Shown here: positions 17,374 through 26,828 of the stretch, one piece after another
How positions within the stretch are numbered: the stretch's first letter is position 1
Layout: every line of letters begins with the position of its first letter
DNA from: Microcaldota archaeon
Lineage (GTDB): Archaea > Micrarchaeota > Micrarchaeia > Micrarchaeales > Micrarchaeaceae
DNA: 64,000 nucleotides
Assembly (NCBI GenBank): GCA_021798935.1
Contig: JAJZBL010000003.1
Location: 62,001-126,000 of the forward strand
Direction of reading: 5' to 3'
Position numbers and translations under genes: made by a program
The notes under the pieces: model-generated
Seen by the model: the letters and a program-made list of their open reading frames with translations, nothing else
Databases searched by the model: none
Told to the model about the DNA's origin: nothing

Positions 17374-17655
17374 ATGAAGCTTTCTGATGTATACGAAATG
17401 GATGTCTATAGCGATGGTGGGCAGTTCTTGGGAAACGTTAAGGATGCAATAGTAGATTTAGAGCATGGAGAGATAGGAAGGCTGCTTATGATAGGGTGGT
17501 CGAATGTCTCAGAGGATAATATACAATCTGTATTGAAGGATAAGAGTGTATTGTTCAAAAACATAAAAAATATAGGAGACGTAGTTCTTGTATCTACTTC
17601 GAAAAAGGATAATGAAGAGGCATCTGCTGAACCTCCTGATTTATCTTTCAAATGA
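17374..17655 (+). CDS. PRC-barrel domain protein
   Basis: The 93-residue protein is a single PRC barrel: MKLSDVYEMDVYSDGG, FLGNVKDAIVDLEHGEIGRL and a terminal VVLVS strand, followed by a short polar tail. Stand-alone PRC-barrel proteins are common in euryarchaea. Some influence cell division or RNA handling, but the role of this one is unknown. The ATG at 17374 follows GTGGTACA. It is divergent from TFB across a 281-nt AT-rich spacer that must hold both promoters, and 65 nt upstream of the RFC gene on the same strand. Confidence 0.88.
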   Translation: MKLSDVYEMDVYSDGGQFLGNVKDAIVDLEHGEIGRLLMIGWSNVSEDNIQSVLKDKSVLFKNIKNIGDVVLVSTSKKDNEEASAEPPDLSFK

Positions 17656-17720
17656 TAAGCTGAATTAAATTTTTGGCCCTTTTTGGGCTTTCGTAAGTTT
17701 TATGTTATTGAGGTCATATT

Positions 17721-18689
17721 ATGGATAATTTAGATTTACCGTGGACTGAAAAATACAGGCCCAAGTCGCTTAACGACGTCATAGGCCAGAATGAGATAGT
17801 CAAAAGACTGAAGAGCTTTGTAAAAACAGGCAACTTCCCTAATATGATATTTGCTGGTCCTGCAGGAATAGGAAAAACTACATGCGCCATAGCTATAGCT
17901 AATGACCTTTATAAAGACAGGATTGGGGGGGCATTCAAGGAGTTGAATGCAAGCGATGCCAGAGGCATAGATGTTATAAGAGGAGAAGTTAAGGAATTTG
18001 CAAGGACCATTTCATTGGCAGATGTTCCAATAAAGATAATATTTTTAGATGAAGCAGATGCATTGACAACAGATGCACAGCATGCTCTGAGAAGAACAAT
18101 GGAAAAGTTTTCTTCAGAAACAAGATTCATACTGAGTGCAAACTATGCAAGCAAGATAATAGATCCTATCCAAAGCAGGTGTGTTGTATTCAGATTTAAG
18201 CCTTTGAATGAGAAAGATATGAGAGAGTACATAGACCGGATAATAAAAGGTGAAAGCTTGGACATATCAGACAGTGCAATAGAGGCTCTGATATACATAA
18301 GCGAAGGGGATCTTAGAAAGCTTACAAATACCCTCCAGAGTGCAGCTATGCGCAGCAAGAAGATAGAGGAATCTGATATATATGAGATAGCAGCAAGAGC
18401 AAGGCCAAAAGAGATAGTTAATATGCTTAAATTTGCCCTTAATGGTGAATTTGAGAAGTCTAATGAAGAACTAGACAAGCTTATGATACAATATGGATTG
18501 AGTGCAGAGGACATACTTCTTCAATGCTACAAGGAGATACCTAACATGAATATAAATGAAAAAGACAAGCTTCGCCTAATGGTTGATATAGCTAATTATA
18601 ATTTCAGGATTGTAGAAGGTGCGAATGAAAGGATACAGCTTGAAGCTATGCTGGCACATATAGCCATGACAGGAATCCAAAAAACCTAA
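17721..18689 (+). CDS. rfcS: Replication factor C small subunit
   Basis: This is a clamp-loader AAA+ subunit that loads PCNA at primer-template junctions. The 322 residues have PWTEKYRPKSLNDVIGQ at the N terminus, Walker A GPAGIGKT, Walker B IIFLDEADAL (DEAD box of RFC), the SRC motif DPIQSRCVVF and the C-terminal collar domain. The ATG follows GAGGTCATATT. The large subunit gene is not in the window. Confidence 0.97.
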   Translation: MDNLDLPWTEKYRPKSLNDVIGQNEIVKRLKSFVKTGNFPNMIFAGPAGIGKTTCAIAIANDLYKDRIGGAFKELNASDARGIDVIRGEVKEFARTISLADVPIKIIFLDEADALTTDAQHALRRTMEKFSSETRFILSANYASKIIDPIQSRCVVFRFKPLNEKDMREYIDRIIKGESLDISDSAIEALIYISEGDLRKLTNTLQSAAMRSKKIEESDIYEIAARARPKEIVNMLKFALNGEFEKSNEELDKLMIQYGLSAEDILLQCYKEIPNMNINEKDKLRLMVDIANYNFRIVEGANERIQLEAMLAHIAMTGIQKT

Positions 18690-18879
18690 TTGCTGATCAA
18701 TAGTAGGAATGTTCTCTTTGTAATTGGTTTTGCTTTTTTGTTTTAAAGGTTGCTGATTTTAAACTTTATATTTTTATGCTTCTGGACCTGCAGTACAGAA
18801 TTGTAAAAATTTTATTTTTGTCTCTTATTAATAGGGTATATAATTAAAGTATTTTCTACCAAATATGAGTGGTGAAAAT

Positions 18880-19527
18880 ATGGAAGAAGAAAACTTACCT
18901 AAAGAATTATTGAAAAAATACGAATTGCCGCAGTTGCCATACAAGCTAGATGCTTTGGAACCGTATATAAGCAAGGATATAATGGATTTGCATTACAATG
19001 CGCATCACAAAGGCTATGTGAATAGCAGCAATACTTTTGTTGATAGATTCAATAAAGTGATAAAAGGAGATTTGCCTGCGGGAGATTATGATATGCAAGG
19101 GCTTATGAGAGGGCTTGTATTCAACATAAATGGACACAAGCTTCACTCATTATATTGGAATAATATGGGAGAGCCTGGAAAGAAGGGCGGAGGCACACCA
19201 GGAGGAGAGCTAGCAGATATGATAAACAAGCAGTATGGAAGCTTTGAAAAGTTCAAAGGCCTATTCAATGAAGCTGCAAATTCTCTTCCAGGAACAGGGT
19301 GGACTGTCCTTTATTATGAAACTGAAAACAGCAATTTGCAGATAATGACCTTTGAAAACCATTTCCAGAACCACATTGCGGAATTGCCTGTACTCATGAT
19401 AATGGATGAATTTGAGCATGCATATTACCTTCAGTACAAGAACAAAAGGGCAGACTATGTAAACGCATGGTGGAATATAGTCAACTGGGAAGAAGTTGAT
19501 AAAAAGCTTAGGAAGGTAAAGGAGTAA
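18880..19527 (+). CDS. sod: Superoxide dismutase, Fe/Mn type
   Basis: This enzyme dismutates superoxide to peroxide and oxygen, which implies exposure to oxygen. Metal ligands are visible: His in [13 protein letters not shown], a second His in [13 protein letters not shown], and Asp and His in [12 protein letters not shown]. The last motif has Phe where most homologues have Trp (DxWEHAYY). [10 protein letters not shown] is also present. The frame opens at ATG 18865, but GGTGAAAAT lies directly before the ATG at 18880, which gives 215 residues. Fe versus Mn use cannot be decided by eye. Confidence 0.95.
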   Translation: MEEENLPKELLKKYELPQLPYKLDALEPYISKDIMDLHYNAHHKGYVNSSNTFVDRFNKVIKGDLPAGDYDMQGLMRGLVFNINGHKLHSLYWNNMGEPGKKGGGTPGGELADMINKQYGSFEKFKGLFNEAANSLPGTGWTVLYYETENSNLQIMTFENHFQNHIAELPVLMIMDEFEHAYYLQYKNKRADYVNAWWNIVNWEEVDKKLRKVKE

Positions 19528-19571
19528 ACTATTTTTTATTGTTTCTGTTTTTCTTTAATTTTGGTGTTTAA

Positions 19572-19862
19572 TTGATTACTAAAAAAGAAGTTTTAGATGC
19601 GTTATCGCAATGCAAGGATCCTGAGATAGATGCAGATATAGTTAACCTTGGGTTGATATATGGTATAAAGATAAATGGAAACGACGTAGATTTAAAACTA
19701 ACTATGACTTCTCCTATGTGCCCTGTAACTTCTTTGATACTAGCAGATGCACAGATGCATTTGGAGAGTATAAATGGCATAGGCCAAGTAAATATTGAAC
19801 TTGTATGGGATCCTATATGGACGCCAGAAATGATGAGCGATGAACTCAAATATAGGGAGTAA
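19572..19862 (+). CDS. MIP18/DUF59 family protein (SufT/PaaD-like)
   Basis: This small protein belongs to the family used in Fe-S cluster assembly or transfer. The 96 residues show CKDPEIDADIVNLGLIYGI, the conserved Cys in MTSPMCPV, and VWDPIWTPEMMSDE near the end. It starts with TTG at 19572, preceded by GGTG five bases upstream, and no ATG is in a better place. It lies 44 nt after SOD on the same strand and may be co-transcribed, which would fit repair of oxidised Fe-S clusters. Confidence 0.9.
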   Translation: MITKKEVLDALSQCKDPEIDADIVNLGLIYGIKINGNDVDLKLTMTSPMCPVTSLILADAQMHLESINGIGQVNIELVWDPIWTPEMMSDELKYRE

Positions 19863-20036
19863 TATTTTCATTTCATCTTGCTATTCTCGTGTTTCTGTTG
19901 AAATTTATGCTAATTGACACGATATATACTCACTGATAAATCTAGTTTTGTTATAGCCTGCATTGTTAAATAAAATTTAGTTTATCCTTTGCCATAGGTT
20001 TATATAATTTTAATTTAATATAACTCTGTGGTAAAA

Positions 20037-20213
20037 ATGACAAAAACATTTGCATGCAGAGATATAGGAATGGACTGCGACTTTAAAGCAGAAAGTGATT
20101 CTGAAGCAGAGCTTTTAGGAAAAATAGCAATGCACGCTAAGAATGTTCATCATATGAACAATATCGATGAAGGTACGATGAAGAAGATCAAAGGAGCAAT
20201 AAAGGAAAAGTGA
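20037..20213 (+). CDS. DUF1059 small protein
   Basis: The 58-residue protein matches the DUF1059 pattern: FACRDIGMDCDFKAES, then HAKNVHHMNNI. The paired Cys and His residues suggest metal binding, as in zinc-finger-like antitoxin or regulator folds, but function is unknown. A GTG at 20028 is in frame, but it forms part of the ribosome binding site GTGGTAAAA for the ATG at 20037. A TATA-like TTATATAATTT precedes it near 19999-20010. Confidence 0.85.
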   Translation: MTKTFACRDIGMDCDFKAESDSEAELLGKIAMHAKNVHHMNNIDEGTMKKIKGAIKEK

Positions 20214-20330
20214 AAATTTCAAAATAATTGCTTTATTTGATTTTGAATTTTACTTTTTATATAAATTTAACTAATTTTGAAAATCGAAATTATAAAAATA
20301 GCGAGATTAAGCTGAAAAACCTAAAAACAA

Positions 20331-20639
20331 TCAACTTAAGCTTATCTCTATTTGTACAGTATCTGGAACAGTTATCCTAAGTATCTGATGCAATGCCTGA
20401 TCGCTTGCAAAGACTTTAATCATTCTCTTGTGTACACGCAGTTCCCATCTCTCAAATGTATGGCTTCCATCTGCTGCAGGGGTTTTCCTTGTTGTTTGTA
20501 CTATGTGCTTTGTAGGCAAGGGTATTGGCCCTTTTACTTTTATGTTCAGCTGCTGAGCTATGGATTTTATCTGGTTCATTATGCTATCTGCATCTGAATC
20601 TGATATACTTGATAACTTTATTACTGCAACTCCTGCCAT
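20331..20639 (-). CDS. rpsJ: Small ribosomal subunit protein uS10
   Basis: This 30S head protein of 102 residues has family core IKVKGPIPLPTKHIVQTTRK, HTFERWELRVHKR and QIEISL at the C terminus. The frame extends to a GTG at 20648 that overlaps the EF-1A stop. The GTGATCTTG there reads better as ribosome binding site for ATG 20639. It is translationally close to EF-1A (5 nt apart), the usual archaeal order tuf-rps10. Confidence 0.96.
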   Translation of the reverse strand: MAGVAVIKLSSISDSDADSIMNQIKSIAQQLNIKVKGPIPLPTKHIVQTTRKTPAADGSHTFERWELRVHKRMIKVFASDQALHQILRITVPDTVQIEISLS

Positions 20640-20644
20640 CAAGA

Positions 20645-21925
20645 TCACTTTTTAGGTGCTGCAGGTGTTATATCCAGTATTTTTCCTGCTCCTACTGTTT
20701 CTCCCATATCTCTTATGGCAAACCTTCCAAGAGGGGCAAAATCGCTGAATTTCTCTGCAGACAAAGGCTTTGTTGGCTTTATCTTCACTATGGCGATGTC
20801 TCCCTGCTTTATTGTTGTTGGATTCTTCTCCAATGTTTCGCCAGTTTTAGGATCCTTTTTCTCCAGTAATTCTACAAATGTGCATGCTACCTGCGCAGTG
20901 TGTATATGGAATACTGGTGTATATCCTTTGGTTATCACATTAGGGTGGTGAAGTATTGTAACCAACGCTGTAAAGTCTCCTACTACTACAGGTGGGTTGC
21001 TTGCTGGTCCAACTACATCTCCTCTGTGTATATCTTTCCTGTCTACACCTTTTATGTTGAATCCTACATTGTCTCCAGGTTCTGCCTTTGGCAAATCGAC
21101 ATAGTGTTCTTGAATACTCTTTACATCTGTCTTTACTCCAGATGGCATGATTACTATCTGGTCACCAGGCTTCATTACACCTGTTTCTACCCTTCCTACA
21201 GGGACTGTTCCAAATCCAGGTATATTGTAAACATCCTGTATAGGCAGCCTAAGTGGTTTGTCAATAGGCTTTGATGGGACTACAAGGTTGTCCAAGCTCT
21301 GAAGAAGTGTTGGACCATTGTACCAAGGTAATTTATCGGATTTTGCTGCTACATTATCTCCTGTTAATGCAGAATATGGTACTACTTGTATCTTGTCCAA
21401 ATTCTGGTATCCGAGAGATTTTAGCATATCAAGTACTGCTTTCTTTGTCTCTTCATACTTTGCCTGCTCAAAGTTAGCAGCATCCATCTTGTTTACTCCT
21501 ATTATCATTTGGCCGATACCTAATACACTTGCTAGTATTGCGTGTTCTCTTGTCTGAGGCTGAATTCCGTTTACAGCGCTTACAACAAGGACTGCAGCAT
21601 CTGCTTGGCTTGCACCTGTTATCATGTTCTTTACAAAGTCCTTGTGCCCAGGTGCATCAATTATAGTGAAGTAATACTTATCGGTATTGAAATCCTTATG
21701 CATTATATCTATTGTTATACCTCTTTCTCTTTCTTCCTTGAGCTGGTCCATAACAAAAGCAAACTCGAAAGTTGGTTTGTTAAGCTGCTGCGTAAGCTCT
21801 TTATAACGTGCGATATCTCTATCTGTTATTACGTGTGTTTCGTAAAGCAGCCTTCCTACTGTCGTTGACTTACCGTGGTCAACGTGACCTATAAAGATAA
21901 GATTCAAGTGTGGTTTATCTGACAT
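20645..21925 (-). CDS. tuf: Elongation factor 1-alpha
   Basis: EF-1A delivers aminoacyl-tRNA to the ribosome. The 426 residues carry the G1 motif GHVDHGKST near residue 13, DAPGHKDFVKNM (G3), GVNKMDAA (G4), and the two C-terminal beta-barrels with the family stretch PSNPPVV-like region (VGPASNPPVVVGDF) and RFAIRDMGETVGAG. The ATG at 21925 follows AAGGTGAAATAG. It precedes rpsJ. Confidence 0.98.
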   Translation of the reverse strand: MSDKPHLNLIFIGHVDHGKSTTVGRLLYETHVITDRDIARYKELTQQLNKPTFEFAFVMDQLKEERERGITIDIMHKDFNTDKYYFTIIDAPGHKDFVKNMITGASQADAAVLVVSAVNGIQPQTREHAILASVLGIGQMIIGVNKMDAANFEQAKYEETKKAVLDMLKSLGYQNLDKIQVVPYSALTGDNVAAKSDKLPWYNGPTLLQSLDNLVVPSKPIDKPLRLPIQDVYNIPGFGTVPVGRVETGVMKPGDQIVIMPSGVKTDVKSIQEHYVDLPKAEPGDNVGFNIKGVDRKDIHRGDVVGPASNPPVVVGDFTALVTILHHPNVITKGYTPVFHIHTAQVACTFVELLEKKDPKTGETLEKNPTTIKQGDIAIVKIKPTKPLSAEKFSDFAPLGRFAIRDMGETVGAGKILDITPAAPKK

Positions 21926-22131
21926 CTATTTCACCTTATATTTTTATTATTTTTTGCTAATCTATATTTAAGCCTTTTTGTTTCCTCTATATGCACAAGT
22001 CAATAAACTAAAAACCTACGAATAAAAATTTACAGAGAATCCAATAAAACCTAAATATTTCAAGCAATTTTTATTTAACATTAAACTATAAATACTTTTC
22101 GCTAAGTCCTCTCATTTTGCTCTTTCTTTAG

Positions 22132-23895
22132 TTATTTGCTTGGATTATTTTTATTCATAATCCTTATTATTTCATTGAGCGTTGCTTTATCTTCATCACT
22201 TAACAAATATGAGAAATCATTTTGCAGCAGATATTGCATTTCCTTTGTGACTTTTGTATAAAGGATCTGATTCTCCTGTATCTGCCTGCCATAGGTAGGC
22301 TCTTCCATCGATATTGCAACTTCGTCTCCTTTTTTAGCTTCTTGGAGCGGCTGCTTCTCATTTTGTATACCCTTAATCTTCCCTACTGCTACACCTGAAT
22401 CGTTTATCATTATATATCCTGGCTTAATTCTTCCTGCTATCACGCTAACCCCAAATATAGCTGGATGGGAGACTCTGAAACAGTCTCCTGCTATAAGCTC
22501 TATTTTGGATGGGAAGGTAATCCTATCTTCGGCTTCCTTTTTCTTTGCGCTGGTTTTGAGATTTACAAACTCCTTATAGGAATCTATAAGCTTGTATATC
22601 ACATTTTCGCTTATTATCTTTACGCCACTTGTCTTAGCTTCCTCTTCAGCGTCATTATCTATGGATACATTAAATGCCAATATCACAGCATACAGTGAAT
22701 CTGTGCTGTACATTGAGAATGCATCCATGATGTCTCTCTTAGTTACATTTCCTATACCCTTCTTGCTTATCTTAAAATTCTCAGACGACATAAGCTTGGA
22801 GATCGCTTCCAAGCTGCCAATTGAATCTGCTTTTAATATTACACCCGCATTGTCCGTTTTAAAGACGTCTGCCATTTCTGATTTTATTATATTCTTATAA
22901 TCTTCGTCTCCCGTAACTGCAATTATTGGAGAGCCAGGCATAGCATCCTCTATCCCTACCGCTGCTATCTTTATTCCAGAAGCCGCACTTACAGAATCTA
23001 CGTAATAGAATTTATTTGCAGATGTTCCAATTTCGTGCATTGGCTTAGGCTTTAAAAGTGCTTTTACCTTTGTAATTTTTACTTCGTTGTTTGAATCTGC
23101 AAATGCAACTTGATCATTGATATGCAGAGTGCCATCATATATTATTACATCCAATGTGGTCCCCAGACCTTTAATTTCCTTCTTCTCAAGTATGCTTCCT
23201 TTAGCAGGTCCATTTACCTCTATGTTAAGTTTTAGCTCTAAAAATCTTTGCGACAATCCAGATACCACCATAAGTAGCTCTGCTATCCCCTCCCCGGTCT
23301 TTGCGCTGACCGGTATTATAGCAAGTTCATTCTGAAAATTAGACACTCTGCTATACAATTCGCTGTTGAACCCTAACTCGCTGAACCTTCCGATCAATTC
23401 ATAAATTTTATTGTCAAGTAAATCCTGTACCGATTTGCTCTGCTTTCCATAAGATACTTGGAAACTATTAGTCTTATTTACCATCCATCCTGTAAGAAGG
23501 TCTATTTTGTTTGCAGCTACCACAAACGGTGTTTTATACTCCTTCAATATATTTATCGCTTCTATAGTTTGTGGCTGAAAACCTTGGGTTATGTCCACAA
23601 CCACTATTGCCATATCTGCAATGCTTCCGCCTCTTCTCCTTAAATTTGTAAATGCTTCGTGCCCTGGTGTATCTATGAAAAGGAGCCCAGGTATCTTCAT
23701 GTTTGAGGAAGAAAAATTTGGAATATCCTTGCATATATCGGTTATAACTGAAAGCGGCACTTCGCTAGCACCTATATGCTGCGTTATCCTGCCTGCTTCT
23801 TTGGAAGCAATTGCACTGCTACGGATTTTATCTAAGAGGGTTGTTTTTCCATGGTCTACGTGACCCATAACGGTTATAATAGGCTGCCTTATCAT
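22132..23895 (-). CDS. infB: Translation initiation factor aIF5B (IF-2 family)
   Basis: This GTPase promotes ribosomal subunit joining. The 587 residues start with the G domain almost at once: TVMGHVDHGKTTLLDKIR, LFIDTPGHEAFTNLRRRG and VVAANKIDLL, followed by three further domains and the C-terminal helix region. This matches compact archaeal aIF5B without the long eukaryotic N-terminal extension. No intein was seen, although several archaeal infB genes carry one. Confidence 0.97.
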   Translation of the reverse strand: MIRQPIITVMGHVDHGKTTLLDKIRSSAIASKEAGRITQHIGASEVPLSVITDICKDIPNFSSSNMKIPGLLFIDTPGHEAFTNLRRRGGSIADMAIVVVDITQGFQPQTIEAINILKEYKTPFVVAANKIDLLTGWMVNKTNSFQVSYGKQSKSVQDLLDNKIYELIGRFSELGFNSELYSRVSNFQNELAIIPVSAKTGEGIAELLMVVSGLSQRFLELKLNIEVNGPAKGSILEKKEIKGLGTTLDVIIYDGTLHINDQVAFADSNNEVKITKVKALLKPKPMHEIGTSANKFYYVDSVSAASGIKIAAVGIEDAMPGSPIIAVTGDEDYKNIIKSEMADVFKTDNAGVILKADSIGSLEAISKLMSSENFKISKKGIGNVTKRDIMDAFSMYSTDSLYAVILAFNVSIDNDAEEEAKTSGVKIISENVIYKLIDSYKEFVNLKTSAKKKEAEDRITFPSKIELIAGDCFRVSHPAIFGVSVIAGRIKPGYIMINDSGVAVGKIKGIQNEKQPLQEAKKGDEVAISMEEPTYGRQIQENQILYTKVTKEMQYLLQNDFSYLLSDEDKATLNEIIRIMNKNNPSK

Positions 23896-24012
23896 AGTGA
23901 CACTTAAAAATGTTTACATACAAAAAGTAATTAGTATATTTTTATTTGATAAACTATATAAATAATACCTAAATAGTTATACTTAAGGGATTTTTGATTA
24001 ATTGGTGTAAAA

Positions 24013-24573
24013 ATGATAGAAAGAACTCTAGTACTTATAAAACCAGATGGAGTGCAAAGGCAAATGATAGGAAAGTTGCTCAATATATTTGAGGATTCCG
24101 GGCTTAAGGTGGTCGGGTTAAAATTGGTAAAACCAAAGAAAGAAACCGTTGAGAAGCATTATGCAGCAGATGAAAAATGGATGGTTAGCGTTGGTACAAA
24201 GACAAAGGCTTCATATGCCGAAAAAGGAGTAAAATTGGACAAAACTGAATTGGAGATAGGCCAAGAGGTAAGGAACAAACTTCTGTCATATCTAGTAGGT
24301 AAGCCTACAGTTGCAATTGTATTAGAGGGTAATGAAGCTATCTATGCAGTGAGGAAAATTATAGGCTCTACAGAACCAAAAAAGGCAGATCCTGGATCTA
24401 TAAGAGGAAAATTTGGGACTGATTCTTATGCAAAAGCGGATTCTGAAGACAGAGCGGTAAGAAACTTGGTGCATGCATCTGAAGATAAAGAGAACGCCGA
24501 TAGGGAAATCTATATATGGTTTGATAAGGATGAACTTTTGTCTTATCCATCTGCAAATGAGCCTTATCTATAA
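24013..24573 (+). CDS. ndk: Nucleoside diphosphate kinase, long form
   Basis: This enzyme transfers phosphate between nucleoside tri- and diphosphates through a phosphohistidine. The catalytic His lies in RNLVHASEDKENADREI. Other family landmarks are TLVLIKPDGVQRQMIGK, PTVAIVLEGNEAI and ADPGSIRGKFG. At 186 residues it is some 35 longer than typical NDK. The extra residues are mainly after HYAADEKW (about 57-85) and before the catalytic motif. The ATG follows TTGGTGTAAAA. Confidence 0.94.
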   Translation: MIERTLVLIKPDGVQRQMIGKLLNIFEDSGLKVVGLKLVKPKKETVEKHYAADEKWMVSVGTKTKASYAEKGVKLDKTELEIGQEVRNKLLSYLVGKPTVAIVLEGNEAIYAVRKIIGSTEPKKADPGSIRGKFGTDSYAKADSEDRAVRNLVHASEDKENADREIYIWFDKDELLSYPSANEPYL

Positions 24574-24624
24574 TAAGGCTTAAAAATAAATTGATACTTA
24601 GAATTTAGGATATATCATTTATCC

Positions 24625-24933
24625 TCAGTTATATTCACCATAATAACTTATGGTGCTCATATATAGTTCGGATAGACTTGTATCCTGATTTATTACATTT
24701 ATGTAATTCGGTTTGTATTTCAATATTTCGGAATTTACTGATTCCTCTGTTATGAAATCTACGTTTTCAGGTATTTTTCTAAAAGGTATCTTTACCTGCT
24801 TACCAAATAATATTAGCACTTTATATTTGCTTAAGGATACTTCTGAAAGTTCCATAAGCGATTTTATAGTAAGATAATTTTCAGAATTAACCACAAATAG
24901 GATATCAACTTCTTCGGGATGCATATTATTCAA
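24625..24933 (-). CDS. Unknown 102-residue protein
   Basis: No family recognised. The reading is short and mostly soluble, with alternating hydrophobic strands (VDILFVVNSENYL, KYKVLILFGKQV, NYINVIN) separated by helices, which suggests a small alpha/beta fold. It starts at TTG 24933 or ATG 24924; neither has a well-placed ribosome binding site. It is convergent with ndk and divergent from the AAA gene. The protein-like composition supports a gene, but weakly. Confidence 0.55.
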   Translation of the reverse strand: MNNMHPEEVDILFVVNSENYLTIKSLMELSEVSLSKYKVLILFGKQVKIPFRKIPENVDFITEESVNSEILKYKPNYINVINQDTSLSELYMSTISYYGEYN

Positions 24934-25162
24934 GTTTGGGATCTTAACACCTATAGCAAATCATTAAACTTGAATGTATATAATGCATAAAAGATATAAA
25001 AGCTTTTGGTAACCGTTTACATTGTTTATAAATTCAAACCAAAATAACAATAAACCAAATTGGCTATTTACTGTATCAGGCTATTGCTATTTCAGGATTG
25101 GGGCTTTTTATTTTAAAAAATGCACTTTTATATATTTTTATTGCCATTTTAATTTGGTAATA

Positions 25163-26827
25163 ATGTTTGATTCCATAAAATTTGAGGACATCTTGGAGGA
25201 TCTGAAAACTTTAAGATTCGACAAAGCTCTTAAGGACTGCCAAAAATATGAGAGGGGGTTTGCTTCAGATTCTGCACTTAATAAATATATTACAGAATTT
25301 ATAGCAGCTGGGATAGGAATCAATAAGTTTAATTCATCATTAGCAAGAGATTATGCATTTAAGCTTATTAAAATGGATCCAAATGACATATCAAAGATTA
25401 TGCTATCCGCTTCATATCTTATTGAAAGTGATTATGAAAACTCTATAAAATCGATAACTGACATAATACAGAATAACTCATCTGATAGCTATCTGCAGCT
25501 GTCTTATATCAATGAAAGGCCTGCAATTTATATAATGGCAAGCCTTATCATGTTTGGCTCGGGTGACCTCCCTGATTCACTTTCTATGATAAAATATGCT
25601 ATATCAGATGATTCAAGAGGTCGTTTTCTTGGCAATGAGCTGCTAATAGAAGCAATGATATACATATCCAAAAGTGATAATGTAAAGGCTATGGCAGATC
25701 TTACCAATGCTCTACAGCTTGGATATAAATCTAATCAGGATATTATAGACAAATTGCTAAAATTTGCCAGGGGGAACAACAATGAATACAGCAAGCTTAT
25801 GCCAATTTTCTATAACATAAGGACAGATTTTATAAAGGATCTGTCATATGACATGATTTATAATGTTGTTTTCAAGAGCACTAAAAATGATTATTATTCG
25901 GGTGAAATGAACACTAATAGCACTGGTGTTACCTCTTTCGCTTCTGCAGAAAAGCCAAAAGAGAGATACTCGGACCTCGTTGATATGGAGGAACAGAAAG
26001 ATGAACTTAGCAAGTATATAATATACCCCCTTAAATACTCAGATAACCTGTCCAGCTACGGAATAAAGGTTGGTGGGGGTGTACTCCTTTATGGCCCTCC
26101 GGGATGCGGAAAGACCTATGTTGTGATGGCAACCGCAGGAGAAGCCGAAGTAAAATTCATAGATGTGAAGATACCTGATGTAATCGATGCTTTGGTAGGC
26201 AACACTGAAAAAAATATACATAACTTATTTGAATATGCAAGGGAAAATTCGCCATCAATACTGTTCTTTGATGAACTGGATGCTTTAGGTGTAAGCAGGG
26301 ACGAAACTGGAAATGCACCTTGGATGAGACAGGCAGTCAACACGATGCTGAGCGAGATGAATAACCTTTATGATAAAGGATATAAGGTACTCGTTGTTGG
26401 AGCAACCAATGAACCATGGCTTATAGATCCTGCGCTTAGGAGATCAGGAAGATTCGGAAATATAATGTACATTCCTCCTCCTACAAAACCTATCAGGATA
26501 AAGCTTTTCCAAAGTTATCTAAAGGGCAAGCCAATCTCAAATGATATAGATTTCGATAAACTGGGAGATTTGACTAAGGGTGCATCTCACTCTGATATAA
26601 AGTCAATCTGTGAAGATTCTAGTAGGGAGGTATGGGCTAAATCTATAAAAACAAATGTTCAAAACCTGCCTATAAGTATGAATGATCTTTTAACTTCTTT
26701 ATCTAAGATAAAGTTTGTTGTCCCTGAATGGTATAGGTCCGCAGTAAACTACCTGGGAGATGGCTTAAATGATTACCCAGAGTTAAAGGAGGATATGCTA
26801 AGATTTTTCAACAAAGGGCAGAATTAA
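25163..26827 (+). CDS. AAA ATPase with helical-repeat (TPR-like) N-terminal domain
   Basis: The 554-residue reading starts at ATG 25163 after TTGGTAATA; the frame is open further up, but that stretch is aromatic and not protein-like. Residues 1 to about 245 are helical and resemble degenerate TPR repeats. The single AAA module follows: Walker A GPPGCGKT (311-318), Walker B LFFDELDAL with Asp370-Glu371, and the arginine-finger region LRRSGRFG. The module is closest in style to Cdc48/Vps4/PAN-type ATPases. The domain order suggests substrate or partner capture by the repeats; no target is apparent. Confidence 0.88.
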   Translation: MFDSIKFEDILEDLKTLRFDKALKDCQKYERGFASDSALNKYITEFIAAGIGINKFNSSLARDYAFKLIKMDPNDISKIMLSASYLIESDYENSIKSITDIIQNNSSDSYLQLSYINERPAIYIMASLIMFGSGDLPDSLSMIKYAISDDSRGRFLGNELLIEAMIYISKSDNVKAMADLTNALQLGYKSNQDIIDKLLKFARGNNNEYSKLMPIFYNIRTDFIKDLSYDMIYNVVFKSTKNDYYSGEMNTNSTGVTSFASAEKPKERYSDLVDMEEQKDELSKYIIYPLKYSDNLSSYGIKVGGGVLLYGPPGCGKTYVVMATAGEAEVKFIDVKIPDVIDALVGNTEKNIHNLFEYARENSPSILFFDELDALGVSRDETGNAPWMRQAVNTMLSEMNNLYDKGYKVLVVGATNEPWLIDPALRRSGRFGNIMYIPPPTKPIRIKLFQSYLKGKPISNDIDFDKLGDLTKGASHSDIKSICEDSSREVWAKSIKTNVQNLPISMNDLLTSLSKIKFVVPEWYRSAVNYLGDGLNDYPELKEDMLRFFNKGQN

Positions 26828-26828
26828 T

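Noticed and set aside
25022-25162. 47-codon upstream extension of the AAA ATPase
   Set aside because: Aromatic, low-quality translation across a TATA-like promoter region; the ATG at 25163 has a proper ribosome binding site.
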